Both the position numbers and the translations under genes were made by a program. A DNA stretch of 44,584 nucleotides from the NCBI GenBank assembly GCA_009937625.1, contig JAACFA010000012.1, positions 1-44,584 of the forward strand, given 5' to 3'. This document shows, one piece after another, positions 25,956 to 34,556 of the stretch (the first letter of the stretch is position 1; every line of letters begins with the position of its first letter). The DNA comes from Gammaproteobacteria bacterium (GTDB lineage Bacteria > Pseudomonadota > Gammaproteobacteria > GCA-001735895). The notes below the pieces were generated by a model. It saw only the letters and a program-made list of their open reading frames with translations. It was not told the DNA's origin and did no database searches.

Positions 25956-26951
25956 ATGTCTTTTACCATTGGACCCTATCGTTTTTCGAATCGCCTGGCG
26001 CTGGCCCCAATGGCCGGCGTTACCGATCGCCCGTTCCGCCAGTTATGCCGGCAGCTGGGCGCGGCAATGACGGTGTCTGAAATGATTACCAGTCGCCCCG
26101 ACCTGCGTGACAGCCGCAAAACCCGCCTGCGCATGGATCACGAGGGTGAGCCCGGGCCAATCATCGTGCAGATCGCCGGCGGGATACCGCAAATGATGGC
26201 CGAGGCCGCTGCCTACAACGTGTCGCAGGGCGCGCAAATCATCGATATCAACATGGGCTGTCCCGCCAAAAAAGTGTGCAAGGTCGACGCCGGATCGGCC
26301 CTGCTGCGAGACACCAGGCTGGTAGAATCGATTCTGCGGGCGGTGGTCGCCGCGGTCGAGGTGCCGGTTACGCTGAAGATTCGAACCGGCTGGTCGCGCG
26401 ACCAGCGCAACGCCCTCGATATTGCCCGGATCGCCGAGGATTGCGGCATTGCGGCCCTGACTATCCACGGGCGCACTCGTGAAGACCGCTTCCAGGGAGT
26501 TGCCGAGTACGAAACCATTCGCAGGGTCAAGCAAACCGTTCAGCTGCCGATTATCGCAAACGGCGACATCGATTCTGTGAAAAAAGCGCAAATGGTCGTG
26601 GACTTCACGGCCGCTGATGCTATCATGGTCGGCCGAATTGCGCAGCAGCGTCCGTGGATTTTCGACCAGATCGAGCACTATCTGAACACCGGCAAGGAGC
26701 CCGTGGAGCCCTCGGACCAATTAAAACAAGCGTGGCTTATCCGCCACTTAAAAAATCTGTATGCGTTTTACGGGGAACACCAGGGAGTACGGATCGCGCG
26801 TAAGCATATTAACTGGCAACTTGGCCACAGCGAAACTTATCACATCGTCAGGCCCGCATTAATGCAGGCACAAACAGCGACGCAACAGCTGCAGACGATA
26901 AGGGCTTACTTCGAGAACCGCAACCTGGAAAGCTATGACTGGGCATCATGA
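25956..26951 (+). CDS. dusB: tRNA-dihydrouridine synthase B
   Basis: A 331-aa FMN enzyme reducing uridine in the D-loop of tRNAs. The N-terminus FSNRLALAPMAGVTDRPFRQ, the INMGCPAKKVCKVDAGSALL segment with the catalytic Cys, LTIHGRTREDRFQG, IANGDIDS and MVGRIAQQRPW all fit DusB. The dusB-fis pair is conserved across gammaproteobacteria, and fis starts 33 bases downstream. Confidence 0.97.
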   Translation: MSFTIGPYRFSNRLALAPMAGVTDRPFRQLCRQLGAAMTVSEMITSRPDLRDSRKTRLRMDHEGEPGPIIVQIAGGIPQMMAEAAAYNVSQGAQIIDINMGCPAKKVCKVDAGSALLRDTRLVESILRAVVAAVEVPVTLKIRTGWSRDQRNALDIARIAEDCGIAALTIHGRTREDRFQGVAEYETIRRVKQTVQLPIIANGDIDSVKKAQMVVDFTAADAIMVGRIAQQRPWIFDQIEHYLNTGKEPVEPSDQLKQAWLIRHLKNLYAFYGEHQGVRIARKHINWQLGHSETYHIVRPALMQAQTATQQLQTIRAYFENRNLESYDWAS

Positions 26952-26984
26952 GGAGCGTCCACGGCACAACGTGGTTAGTAGAGA

Positions 26985-27233
26985 GTGGCAAAAAAGAAAA
27001 ACACAAGTCTATTACAGCAGTCGGTGGAACAGGCAATACGCAAGTACCTCGACGATCTCGATGGCGAGCTACCCTGTAATCTGTTCGACACGGTGATTTC
27101 GGAAATCGAGCAGCCAATGCTCAAAACCGTGCTGCGCCATTGCGATAACAACCAGTCCAAAACCGCATCCTGCCTCGGGATCAACCGCGGTACCCTGCGC
27201 AAGAAACTTAAGCAATACCATATCGAACATTAA
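26985..27233 (+). CDS. fis: DNA-binding protein Fis
   Basis: An 82-aa nucleoid protein and transcription factor. The C-terminal helix-turn-helix NNQSKTASCLGINRGTLRKK is nearly that of E. coli Fis (GINRGTLRKKLKKY). The N-terminal half holds the dimer helices and is shorter than in E. coli (98 aa), as in pseudomonads. The start is GTG 26985; an in-frame stop (TAG) lies just two codons upstream, so no longer form exists. It is downstream of dusB in the usual operon. Confidence 0.97.
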   Translation: MAKKKNTSLLQQSVEQAIRKYLDDLDGELPCNLFDTVISEIEQPMLKTVLRHCDNNQSKTASCLGINRGTLRKKLKQYHIEH

Positions 27234-27255
27234 TACTGGCGGCAGACCGATCGGT

Positions 27256-27261
27256 TATAAT
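27256..27261 (+). promoter_or_regulatory. Possible -10 element before purH
   Basis: A perfect TATAAT lies 33 bases before the purH ATG in the 60-base fis-purH spacer. No convincing -35 is found 16-18 bases upstream, so this is only a weak promoter candidate. Confidence 0.35.
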
Positions 27262-27293
27262 GTCGCTTCAATTACCACCTAAACGGATATCAT

Positions 27294-28850
27294 ATGCCCC
27301 AGGCTATTCGCCGCGCGCTGATCAGCGTCTCAGATAAAACCGGCATCGTCGAACTGGCTCAAACTCTCAACCACAATGGCGTCGAATTGCTGTCGACTGG
27401 CGGCACCGCGAAGCTGATCGCCGATGCGGGCATCGCGGTCACCGAAATTTCCGATCACACCGGATTTCCTGAAATGATGGCGGGTCGCGTCAAAACCCTG
27501 CATCCAAAGGTGCACGGCGGCATTCTCGGGCGGCGCGGCATCGATGACGAGGTGATGCGAGAGCACGCGATCGCGCCAATCGACCTGGTGATCATTAACC
27601 TCTACCCGTTTCAGCAAACCGTAGCCGACCCGGATTGCAGCCTCGAGGATGCCATCGAAAATATCGACATCGGCGGCCCCGCGATGGTGCGCGCCGCGGC
27701 CAAGAATCACGCCAGCGTAACGATCGTGGTCGATCCCGCCGACTACCCGACGTTGCTGCAGGAAATGGCCGCCGACGACAGCGTCAGCGACGCCACCCGG
27801 TTTTCGCTCGCGATCAAGGCATACGAACATACCGCGCAATACGATGGCGCCATCGCCAACTACTTCGGCCGAATGGTGCAAAAGAGCGAGGATCAGGCGT
27901 TTCCGCGCACCCTGAACCTGCAATTTCGCCATACCCAGTCGATGCGCTACGGCGAGAACCCGCACCAGGCGGCTGCCTTCTACCGCGCCGACGGCAGCAG
28001 TGAGCCCAGCGTTGCCAGTGCGCGACAATTGCAGGGCAAGGCGCTGTCATTCAACAACATCGCCGACACCGACGCCGCGCTCGAATGCGTGAAGCAGTTC
28101 GAAACGCCCTGCTGCGTTATCGTCAAGCACGCCAACCCCTGCGGGGTCGCGCTGGCCGATAACATCCACGATGCCTACCAGCGCGCTTTCAGCACCGATC
28201 CGGAGTCGGCCTTCGGCGGCATTATCGCTTTCAACCGCGCACTCGATGCCGACACCGCGCGGGCAATCATCGAGCAGCAATTCGTCGAGGTCGTCATCGC
28301 ACCGGCGGTCGACGAGGACGCATCGGCCGCGGTCGCGAGCAAGGAGAACGTGCGCCTGCTGTGCTGCGGTCAATGGGAGCAGTTCGAGACCCGTCTCGAC
28401 TACAAGCACGTCAACGGTGGGGTACTGGTGCAGGATGCTGACCAGGCGCTGTACCAGCGACTCGAGGTCGTCAGCGACGTCAAACCCGACGAGCAGCAGA
28501 TGCAGGATATGGTTTTCGCCTGGCAGGTTGCCAAGTTCATCAAATCGAATGCCATTATTTACGCCCGTGACCAAATGACGATCGGCGTCGGCGCGGGCCA
28601 GATGTCGCGTATCAATAGCGCACGCATCGCCGCGATCAAGGCCGAGCATGCGGATCTGCAGGTTGCAGGTTCGGTAATGGCGTCAGACGCCTTCTTCCCG
28701 TTTCGTGACGGCATCGACGCCGCCAACGAGGTCGGCATCAGGGCGGTTATCCAGCCGGGCGGATCGATGCGTGACGACGAGGTTATCGCGGCCGCCAACG
28801 AACACGGCATGGCTATGGTTTTTACCGGCATGCGGCATTTTCGACACTAG
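27294..28850 (+). CDS. purH: Bifunctional AICAR formyltransferase / IMP cyclohydrolase
   Basis: A 518-aa enzyme for the last two steps of IMP synthesis. The N-terminal MGS/IMP cyclohydrolase domain shows [33 protein letters not shown] and [18 protein letters not shown]. The AICAR transformylase domain shows [37 protein letters not shown] and [15 protein letters not shown]. Length is normal. It is followed 16 bases later by purD, the classical purHD operon. Confidence 0.99.
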   Translation: MPQAIRRALISVSDKTGIVELAQTLNHNGVELLSTGGTAKLIADAGIAVTEISDHTGFPEMMAGRVKTLHPKVHGGILGRRGIDDEVMREHAIAPIDLVIINLYPFQQTVADPDCSLEDAIENIDIGGPAMVRAAAKNHASVTIVVDPADYPTLLQEMAADDSVSDATRFSLAIKAYEHTAQYDGAIANYFGRMVQKSEDQAFPRTLNLQFRHTQSMRYGENPHQAAAFYRADGSSEPSVASARQLQGKALSFNNIADTDAALECVKQFETPCCVIVKHANPCGVALADNIHDAYQRAFSTDPESAFGGIIAFNRALDADTARAIIEQQFVEVVIAPAVDEDASAAVASKENVRLLCCGQWEQFETRLDYKHVNGGVLVQDADQALYQRLEVVSDVKPDEQQMQDMVFAWQVAKFIKSNAIIYARDQMTIGVGAGQMSRINSARIAAIKAEHADLQVAGSVMASDAFFPFRDGIDAANEVGIRAVIQPGGSMRDDEVIAAANEHGMAMVFTGMRHFRH

Positions 28851-28866
28851 CTGACAGGATAATTCG

Positions 28867-30138
28867 ATGAAGCTGTTAATCGTTGGCGGCGGTGGACGCG
28901 AACATGCACTAGCCTGGAAGGCGGCACAATCGCCGCTGGTGACCCGGGTCTATGTAGCGCCGGGTAATGCCGGCACCGAACTCGAAGACGGCATCGAAAA
29001 CGTCGCTATCGGCGCCGAGGATATCGACGCACTGCTCAAGTTTGCAGCCACAAGTGAAATCGGACTGACCATCGTCGGTCCCGAGGCGCCGCTGGTTGCC
29101 GGCATCGTCGACCGCTTCGAGGCAGCCGGTCTGAAAATTTTCGGACCCAGCGCGAGCGCGGCCCAACTCGAAGGCTCGAAGACCTTCACCAAGGATTTCC
29201 TTGCCCGCCACCAGATTCCGAGCGCGGCCTACCAGAGTTTTACCGAGATCGACGCGGCCTGCGACTATGTCGCCCGCCGGGGAGCCCCGATCGTGATCAA
29301 GGCCGATGGTCTCGCCGCCGGCAAGGGCGTCATCATTGCGCAGACCGAGGCCGAAGCCGAAGCGGCGATTACCGACATGCTGGCCGGCAATCGCTTCGGC
29401 GAAGCCGGTCACCGGGTCGTGATCGAATCGTTTCTGCCGGGCGAAGAAGCCAGCTACATATGCATCGTCGATGGCGAACAGGTGCTGCCAATGGCCAGCT
29501 CGCAGGACCACAAGGCGCGCGACAATGGTGATCTCGGTCCCAACACCGGGGGCATGGGAGCCTATTCCCCGGCACCGGTGCTGAGTCAGGAAATCGAGGC
29601 GCGGGTCATGCACGATATCATTCTTCCGACGGTCCGGGGTATGCAGGCAGAAGGTAATCGCTATCGTGGATTCCTCTACGCGGGCCTGATGATCGGGGCC
29701 GACGGCAGCGTTAGCGTGCTGGAATACAATTGCCGCTTCGGCGACCCTGAAACCCAGCCGATCATGATGCGCCTGCAGTCAGACCTGGTCGAACTCTGCC
29801 TGGCGGCCTGCGACGGTAAACTGGAAGGCAAAGCCATACAGTGGGATCAGCGCGCCAGCCTCGGCGTGGTGATGGCGGCAGCGGGCTATCCCGATAATTA
29901 TGCAAAGGGCGAGGCGATCACGAATATCCCGCCGGAGACAGATAGCGGCAAGGTGTTCCACGCCGGCACCATGCGCGATGCCGACGGCAATATCCTGTCA
30001 AACGGCGGACGCGTGTTATGCGCCGTCGGGCTGGGTGACGACATCGCGGACGCGCAGCGCCGTGCCTACGACCTCGTCAAAAAAATAGCATGGGATTCGG
30101 CCTACTACCGCAGCGACATCGGCTTCAAGGCACTGTGA
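28867..30138 (+). CDS. purD: Phosphoribosylamine-glycine ligase
   Basis: A 423-aa ATP-grasp enzyme making glycinamide ribonucleotide. Motifs are [73 protein letters not shown] and [18 protein letters not shown]. It is full length. The 3' end overlaps the 3' end of the sulfotransferase-like gene on the other strand by 34 bases, so the two transcripts converge with no terminator between them. Confidence 0.99.
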   Translation: MKLLIVGGGGREHALAWKAAQSPLVTRVYVAPGNAGTELEDGIENVAIGAEDIDALLKFAATSEIGLTIVGPEAPLVAGIVDRFEAAGLKIFGPSASAAQLEGSKTFTKDFLARHQIPSAAYQSFTEIDAACDYVARRGAPIVIKADGLAAGKGVIIAQTEAEAEAAITDMLAGNRFGEAGHRVVIESFLPGEEASYICIVDGEQVLPMASSQDHKARDNGDLGPNTGGMGAYSPAPVLSQEIEARVMHDIILPTVRGMQAEGNRYRGFLYAGLMIGADGSVSVLEYNCRFGDPETQPIMMRLQSDLVELCLAACDGKLEGKAIQWDQRASLGVVMAAAGYPDNYAKGEAITNIPPETDSGKVFHAGTMRDADGNILSNGGRVLCAVGLGDDIADAQRRAYDLVKKIAWDSAYYRSDIGFKAL

Positions 30139-30908
30139 TCGTGGTTGCTCGAGTCTTCGTGGTTGATCGAAAGGGTATTTGCCTTTAGCGCTTCGTAGTG
30201 TGGCAGCGACGCTTCGTATAGTCGCATCATATCCGCGCTGGTTGCGAGCGGCGCATAATTCCGTTGCTGTTTTTGAAACCCGGTACTGGCTTTGAGGCTG
30301 TCGTGAAAGCCGTGTTCGTCAGTATTCCAGGTCGGGTTTTTGCCACTGTTTTCCTCAGCCTTGTCTGCCCAGCTCAAAGCCTCGGGAATGTGATCAATGC
30401 CTACGGCATCGCAGTAAGCCTGCATGCCGGCTTCCGGGAATTCAAGCAGCTCGTCAGAATCGATAACGACCGGGGCCTCGCCCTCCTTGTCCGCGATTCG
30501 ATTGAACAGGGTATGCAGATCGTCGAAGCCGATTTCCGCCAGGCTGATATCGGGCCAACGAGAATGCATCGAAGTAATCACCTTGTCCGGGTCACGGATC
30601 AGGAAGGTATGGTTGAAGGCGCCGAGAAAAGCGTCATCTGCCACATGCATGATCGAGTAAGCGAAATCCTTGACGAACACCTGCCCGCTGGAAGCAAGAT
30701 TCAGCAATTTCTGATGTACCGAATGAATCGTCAAACCGGCTGTGGGCTGCAGGGTTTTATCAGCGAGGAAGTACCGGTCGTGACGTCGATCGAGGCCGTA
30801 ATAGAAAGCCTCGTTATAAGGTTCGTGAAAACAGGTCATGTCGCCACGGTTTGACATTACCCACTCAAATGCAGTGGAGGTCGAGCGGGGCGTCGCCCAC
30901 AGGGCCAA
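30105..30908 (-). CDS. Sulfotransferase-family protein
   Basis: 267 residues. The PAPS-loop motif ATPRSTSTAFEW lies right at the N-terminus, and the second PAPS-binding element FLIRDPDKVITSMHS is about residue 100. KDFAYSIMHVAD fits the same fold. Substrate unknown. No ATG or GTG gives a full-length protein: TTG 30908 is the best start, and the frame is open upstream only to a TAG at 30960-30962. The usual few residues before the P-loop (KIL) are present in the upstream sequence but lack an ATG. It may use TTG or ATT, or its start has been lost. It converges on purD with a 34-base overlap. Confidence 0.75.
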   Translation of the reverse strand: MALWATPRSTSTAFEWVMSNRGDMTCFHEPYNEAFYYGLDRRHDRYFLADKTLQPTAGLTIHSVHQKLLNLASSGQVFVKDFAYSIMHVADDAFLGAFNHTFLIRDPDKVITSMHSRWPDISLAEIGFDDLHTLFNRIADKEGEAPVVIDSDELLEFPEAGMQAYCDAVGIDHIPEALSWADKAEENSGKNPTWNTDEHGFHDSLKASTGFQKQQRNYAPLATSADMMRLYEASLPHYEALKANTLSINHEDSSNHDHSALKPMSLR

Positions 30909-31310
30909 AATCTTGTTAATTGGACACCATCCGAAATCAATATTACGCGCTCGATCGATCTAAACCGCAAGGATCGATCGGCATTCTGGGCTTGTATTAT
31001 TCATAGTTGCAGACTCGATTCCTAGACCTTTACTCACCACCATTATCCTGGCGCCTTTTTTGTTTGTTCAAGCGTGTACTTCGGCAAATCGCGCCGTGAA
31101 TAGCGGCAATTGTCAGGAGGGATAGGAGTGCTTGTTGAGGTAGTTTGTCAGGTTGGTTGCGTAAGGCATTGAACGCTCGGGGAAAAATTCACGTCCCTGT
31201 GAAATCGACACAACCACTACATATTGTATGTGTAATAAAATAATATAACAAGATATTGTGATTTATTATTTAACGATTATACTACCGCAAACCAAAAAGG
31301 TATCCCCTAC
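30909..31310. other. Long spacer, AT-rich at its right end
   Basis: About 400 bases without a convincing gene. The left 250 bases are mixed composition, with a strong AGGAGG-type motif (31116-31121) that serves only a 14-codon GTG frame. The right 90 bases (about 31215-31300) are strikingly AT-rich against the GC-rich surroundings and contain the promoter noted at 31256-31283. Confidence 0.6.
31256..31283 (+). promoter_or_regulatory. Probable promoter of the zinc-ribbon gene
   Basis: TTGTGA (-35, 31256-31261), 16 bases, TATACT (-10, 31278-31283). It lies in an AT-rich patch, 28 bases before the zinc-ribbon ATG. Confidence 0.55.
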
Positions 31311-31514
31311 ATGAAATGCCCCAACTGCAGCTCCCAGATGTTTATCGCCGATGAAACCGTTAATGCCCGCAGCCAGGTGACCTTCTATCGCTGCAGTATA
31401 TGCGTCAGTGAACACGTCTCGTCGGAGCCAGTTCGGGAAGCCTTCAGCTTTGAAGATAGCAGCGATTATTTCGATAGCCCGGCTACGGATAACAAGCGCT
31501 ACCTGATGGTCTGA
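31311..31514 (+). CDS. Small zinc-ribbon protein (67 aa)
   Basis: 67 residues. MKCPNCSSQMF gives one C-x2-C and YRCSICVSEH the second, the layout of a minimal zinc ribbon. The C-terminal half is acidic (FSFEDSSDYFDSP) and has no known domain. An AAAGG ribosome site and a good promoter precede it. Such proteins may bind nucleic acid or protein; nothing here tells which. It is followed 49 bases later by a 42-codon membrane-protein frame on the same strand. Confidence 0.75.
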   Translation: MKCPNCSSQMFIADETVNARSQVTFYRCSICVSEHVSSEPVREAFSFEDSSDYFDSPATDNKRYLMV

Positions 31515-31563
31515 CCGTCGTACCGCAACTCGCTTGCGGCCAGTCAGGAACAGGGAATCATCG

Positions 31564-31692
31564 ATGTACAGGCTGCACCATCTAAAGCAGACCAAAGCTC
31601 CGGGTGGCCGTTGGCGCCTGAAATATCGACTGGTTTATCTGCCAGGCGCGGTGATTTTGGCCTATGGCCTGTGGCTATCCCTGGCAATCTGA
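31564..31692 (+). CDS. Putative 42-aa single-span membrane protein
   Basis: Reading from ATG 31564 gives 42 residues, with AGGG eight bases upstream as ribosome site. The first half is basic (HHLKQTKAPGGRWRLKYR); the second is one hydrophobic span (LVYLPGAVILAYGLWLSLAI) ending at the stop. The charge pattern predicts N-inside with the C-terminus at the outer face. It ends five bases from the 3' end of the PhoQ-like kinase gene on the other strand. Small membrane proteins such as MgrB control PhoQ, but this one lacks the Cys residues and periplasmic tail of MgrB, so any such role is a guess. It may also be a chance frame. Confidence 0.45.
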   Translation: MYRLHHLKQTKAPGGRWRLKYRLVYLPGAVILAYGLWLSLAI

Positions 31693-31697
31693 TCTGC

Positions 31698-33044
31698 TCA
31701 AACACCCTGGAACCGGAGCCTGACCCCCAGCCCGCCCAACTCTGCTGCGGCGAATTCGAGTTCGATATTGTAAGATTCCACGATGTCGGCCACCACCGCA
31801 AGACCGATACCCTGGCCCTCGGTGGCCTCGTCGAGTCTCGTGCCCCGATTCATGATCTGCTCGATCTCGGTATCCGCCAGGCCTTCACCATCGTCCTCGA
31901 TAATCAACACGGTTGATTTGTCGTCCTGTACCTGCCCGCTGATCGTGATCCGGCGATTACCATACTTGAAGGCGTTATCGAGCAGGTTCCCCACCACTTC
32001 GAGGCAATCCCCCTCGTCCATGCGCAACAACATCCGTGGGGGCAGCCTGCGCTCGAGATCAATCGCTTTTTCCTGGTACACCTTCTCGAGGGCCGACACC
32101 AGTTTATCGATCACCGCGACCAGGTCGAGCGGCCGCGTAATGCGGATATCGGAAACGCTGGTCGCCTTTTGTAACTGGTAGGATACGATCTGATTCATAC
32201 GCTCGGTTTGATCGCGCAGCGTGTCGAGTTGTGTAGCATCGAGTTCTTCCTTGTCACCCAGCCCGGTTAACACCGCCAGCGGCGTTTTCAGGCTGTGGGC
32301 AAGGTCGTCCATCGCGTTGCGATAGCGCTGGCGCTGGTACTGTTCACGGCTGAGCAGAATGTTCAGGTTCTCGGTAAGCGGCGCGATTTCGTCGGGATAA
32401 TCCTGCTCGAATCCCGACTGCTTCTGATCCTCGATGGCCTTGACCTCGAGCCCGATTTTTTTTAACGGCAACAGGCTCCAGCGCGTGACCAGGTACATCA
32501 CCAGCAGTAACAGTATCGTGGTGACGATCAACCAGGCCCACAGGGTCTGCCGAAACCGGTTCAACTGCTCGAAATAGCCGACCGCGTTGCGCCACACCAC
32601 GACATCGTAGCGTTGCAGCTTTTCGTCGATATCCGGCCACTGGATTGCGAAACCGAGTCGGAAATAAGGCGTGGCCTGATGTTCGACGATGTCGAAGTTC
32701 CAGTCCCCGACATTCATATCGTCGATCGCGGGAAACTGGGTGGTGATCGAGTCGGAACGCCAGATTTCCTTTTTCGCGCGGTCGTACAGCAAAGCGTAGA
32801 GCCCCGAATTTCGGGTCACCAGGCCAGGCTCGAATAGTCGACTCGGGGATACGGTGAGACTAAGCCCTTCTGGATCGCGGTCAACCGCGGCCAGCAGGCT
32901 GTAGATCAGTAACTGCAGGCCGTCCTCTTCGGCCTGCAGGGCGCGCTTGACCACGGCCTGCTCGAGCGCGATCGCGGTCAGCACCATGAAAACGGCCAGC
33001 ACCACCATCGACACCAGCGTTAGCCTCGATTTTATCGATTTCAC
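31698..33044 (-). CDS. PhoQ-like sensor histidine kinase
   Basis: 448 residues. TM1 about 9-28, a periplasmic sensor region about 30-165, TM2 about 168-187, HAMP, then the H-box DDLAHSLKTPLAVL with His250. The kinase domain has N-box VVGNLLDNAFKYGN (350-363), G1 EDDGEGL and G2 GQGIGLAVV. The H-box and N-box are of the PhoQ type. The PhoQ acidic metal-binding patch is not obvious, so the signal is uncertain. It starts seven bases after the stop of its regulator, the third gene of an operon with the regulator and the glycine-zipper protein. Confidence 0.93.
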   Translation of the reverse strand: MKSIKSRLTLVSMVVLAVFMVLTAIALEQAVVKRALQAEEDGLQLLIYSLLAAVDRDPEGLSLTVSPSRLFEPGLVTRNSGLYALLYDRAKKEIWRSDSITTQFPAIDDMNVGDWNFDIVEHQATPYFRLGFAIQWPDIDEKLQRYDVVVWRNAVGYFEQLNRFRQTLWAWLIVTTILLLLVMYLVTRWSLLPLKKIGLEVKAIEDQKQSGFEQDYPDEIAPLTENLNILLSREQYQRQRYRNAMDDLAHSLKTPLAVLTGLGDKEELDATQLDTLRDQTERMNQIVSYQLQKATSVSDIRITRPLDLVAVIDKLVSALEKVYQEKAIDLERRLPPRMLLRMDEGDCLEVVGNLLDNAFKYGNRRITISGQVQDDKSTVLIIEDDGEGLADTEIEQIMNRGTRLDEATEGQGIGLAVVADIVESYNIELEFAAAELGGLGVRLRFQGV

Positions 33045-33051
33045 AGTTATG

Positions 33052-33750
33052 TCAGGTTTGCTGCGCCCGTTCCAGCGTGAAACGGTAACCCCGGCCGCGC
33101 AGGGTTTCTATCGGTTTCAGGCTTTCATCCGGATCGAGTTTTTGCCGCAAGCGGCGAATGAACACCTCTATAACGTTGCTGTCATTATCCGATTCGTCAT
33201 CGTATAAATGCTCGGTTAAGACGGTCTTGGATATCACTTCTCCCGCATGCAGCATCAGGTACTCCAGCACCTTGTACTCGTAAGCCGTCAAGTCCAGTTC
33301 GCGCTCATCGACATAAGTCCGCTGGGTCGCGGTATCGAGGCTTACCGGCGAACAGACGATGCGCGAATCCGACCAGCCGGAAGCGCGCCTGATTAGTACG
33401 CGGATGCGCGCCATCATTTCCTCGTGGTGGAAAGGCTTGACCAGGTAATCGTCGGCACCCGCATCCAGCCCCTCGACCTTATCCTGCCAGCGTCCCCGGG
33501 CGGTCAAAATCAGGATCGGAATTTTGATGCCCTGTTCGCGGATCTTTCTGATTACCTCGAGGCCCGACATTTTCGGCAATCCCAGATCGACGATCGCGAC
33601 GTCGGCCGGGTACTCCTGCACCAGGTAAAGCCCATCGTCGCCGTTGTCGGCGGCATCGACCGCGAAACCCTCGGTTTTCAGCCGTTCGACGATCTGCTGC
33701 TGGATATCGATATCGTCTTCTATGACTATCGCTCGCATCGTATTGCTCAC
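33052..33750 (-). CDS. OmpR/PhoP-family response regulator
   Basis: 232 residues. The receiver domain has acidic pair Glu11/Asp12, phospho-acceptor Asp55 (VAIVDLGLPK), a switch Thr (ILTARG) and Lys in DYLVKPF. The C-terminal winged helix contains LTAYEYKVLEYLMLHAGEVI and RRLRQKLDP and ends RGRGYRFTLE. It pairs with the adjacent PhoQ-like kinase. MSNTM at the start offers two ATGs (33750 and 33738). It lies 16 bases downstream of the glycine-zipper gene and should share its promoter. Confidence 0.95.
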   Translation of the reverse strand: MSNTMRAIVIEDDIDIQQQIVERLKTEGFAVDAADNGDDGLYLVQEYPADVAIVDLGLPKMSGLEVIRKIREQGIKIPILILTARGRWQDKVEGLDAGADDYLVKPFHHEEMMARIRVLIRRASGWSDSRIVCSPVSLDTATQRTYVDERELDLTAYEYKVLEYLMLHAGEVISKTVLTEHLYDDESDNDSNVIEVFIRRLRQKLDPDESLKPIETLRGRGYRFTLERAQQT

Positions 33751-33766
33751 CTATCTGCCACAAAGA

Positions 33767-34339
33767 TTAAATCACAGGTGTGACTTGAATGCGCATTTTA
33801 ATGCGCTTACCCGGATCGTAAGGCATCTCGATATGGTAACGCCTGCCCCGATACTTATAGGTCACGTCGTAACCGTCGACAACCTCTTCATAGCTGACCT
33901 CGTGCCGGGTTTTACAATACTCCTCGTAACCGACGACCGTTTCGCTATGCTGCTGGACATGCCCGTTGACCGCCTCGTGACCGATCTGGGCACCGATCAG
34001 CGTGCCCACCGCGGTGGCAACCTTGTTACCGCGACCGCTGCCGATCTGGTGCCCGATGATACCCCCGATCAAACCGCCGGCAAGCATGCCGCCAGCCGAT
34101 TTAGGGCCTTCGTTTCGGGTGTGATAGACCGGCTCTTCCCAGCATTCGCGCACCGGCCTCGAGACCTGCACTTCGCGGTAAATCGGCTGCACATCGATAA
34201 CTTTTGCATAGTCGTATAGATCGTGCCGCGACGAGTAATCGTGTTTCTTGTGGCCCTGCTTATGGCCAGCGTCTCCCGCCGCGACCGCGCCGGTAAAAGT
34301 AAGAATCGCAACTACCAGTGTCGTTTTGAGCGCTTTCAT
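33767..34339 (-). CDS. Glycine-zipper 2TM envelope protein
   Basis: 190 residues with a signal peptide ending at about AVAA (21). The His/Lys-rich segment GHKQGHKKHDY precedes a central domain. A glycine-zipper double span follows at about 83-120 (GGMLAGGLIGGIIGHQIGSG and VGTLIGAQIGHE), as in the 17-kDa antigen/SlyB family. The C-terminal domain has conserved-looking Cys (EEYCKTRHEV, REC in the centre). There is no lipobox Cys. A good AGGAG ribosome site precedes the ATG. It leads the operon with the two-component pair. SlyB belongs to the PhoPQ regulon in enterics, so feedback is plausible but not shown. Confidence 0.88.
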   Translation of the reverse strand: MKALKTTLVVAILTFTGAVAAGDAGHKQGHKKHDYSSRHDLYDYAKVIDVQPIYREVQVSRPVRECWEEPVYHTRNEGPKSAGGMLAGGLIGGIIGHQIGSGRGNKVATAVGTLIGAQIGHEAVNGHVQQHSETVVGYEEYCKTRHEVSYEEVVDGYDVTYKYRGRRYHIEMPYDPGKRIKMRIQVTPVI

Positions 34340-34372
34340 ACCAGTCTCCTGCCTGTAAAAAGGATGGCTGGT

Positions 34373-34400
34373 ACTATAGGCAGAACTAACTGAATCAAAG
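34373..34400 (-). promoter_or_regulatory. Probable promoter of the glycine-zipper/two-component operon
   Basis: On the minus strand: CTTTGA (-35, 34395-34400), 16 bases, TATAGT (-10, 34373-34378). The -35 is weak, as expected for an activated promoter. A perfect dyad overlaps it by two bases. Confidence 0.5.
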
Positions 34401-34420
34401 CTTAACGCGTTGTTTAAGCT
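34399..34420. promoter_or_regulatory. Perfect inverted repeat, candidate operator
   Basis: AGCTTAA-N8-TTAAGCT, a 22-base perfect dyad abutting the -35 of the glycine-zipper operon promoter. Its position fits an activator site. It is a dyad and not the direct repeat that PhoP-type regulators normally bind, so the binding protein is uncertain. Confidence 0.5.
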
Positions 34421-34556
34421 GAATTTCTGTGAATTTTTTCCTATCGCGGAATCACTTTCAAGGCTGCGGAATACCCCGCGAGAATTCTGAGATCGATGGC
34501 TGTTTCTCGCATCGATAAAACGGCCGCTTGCTCTGACTTTGAACCTGTCCCGCGCT

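Noticed and set aside
31116-31172. Leader-peptide-like 14-codon GTG frame behind a strong AGGAGG
   Set aside because: No attenuator-type hairpin follows and no biosynthetic gene is downstream; the frame is too short to support.
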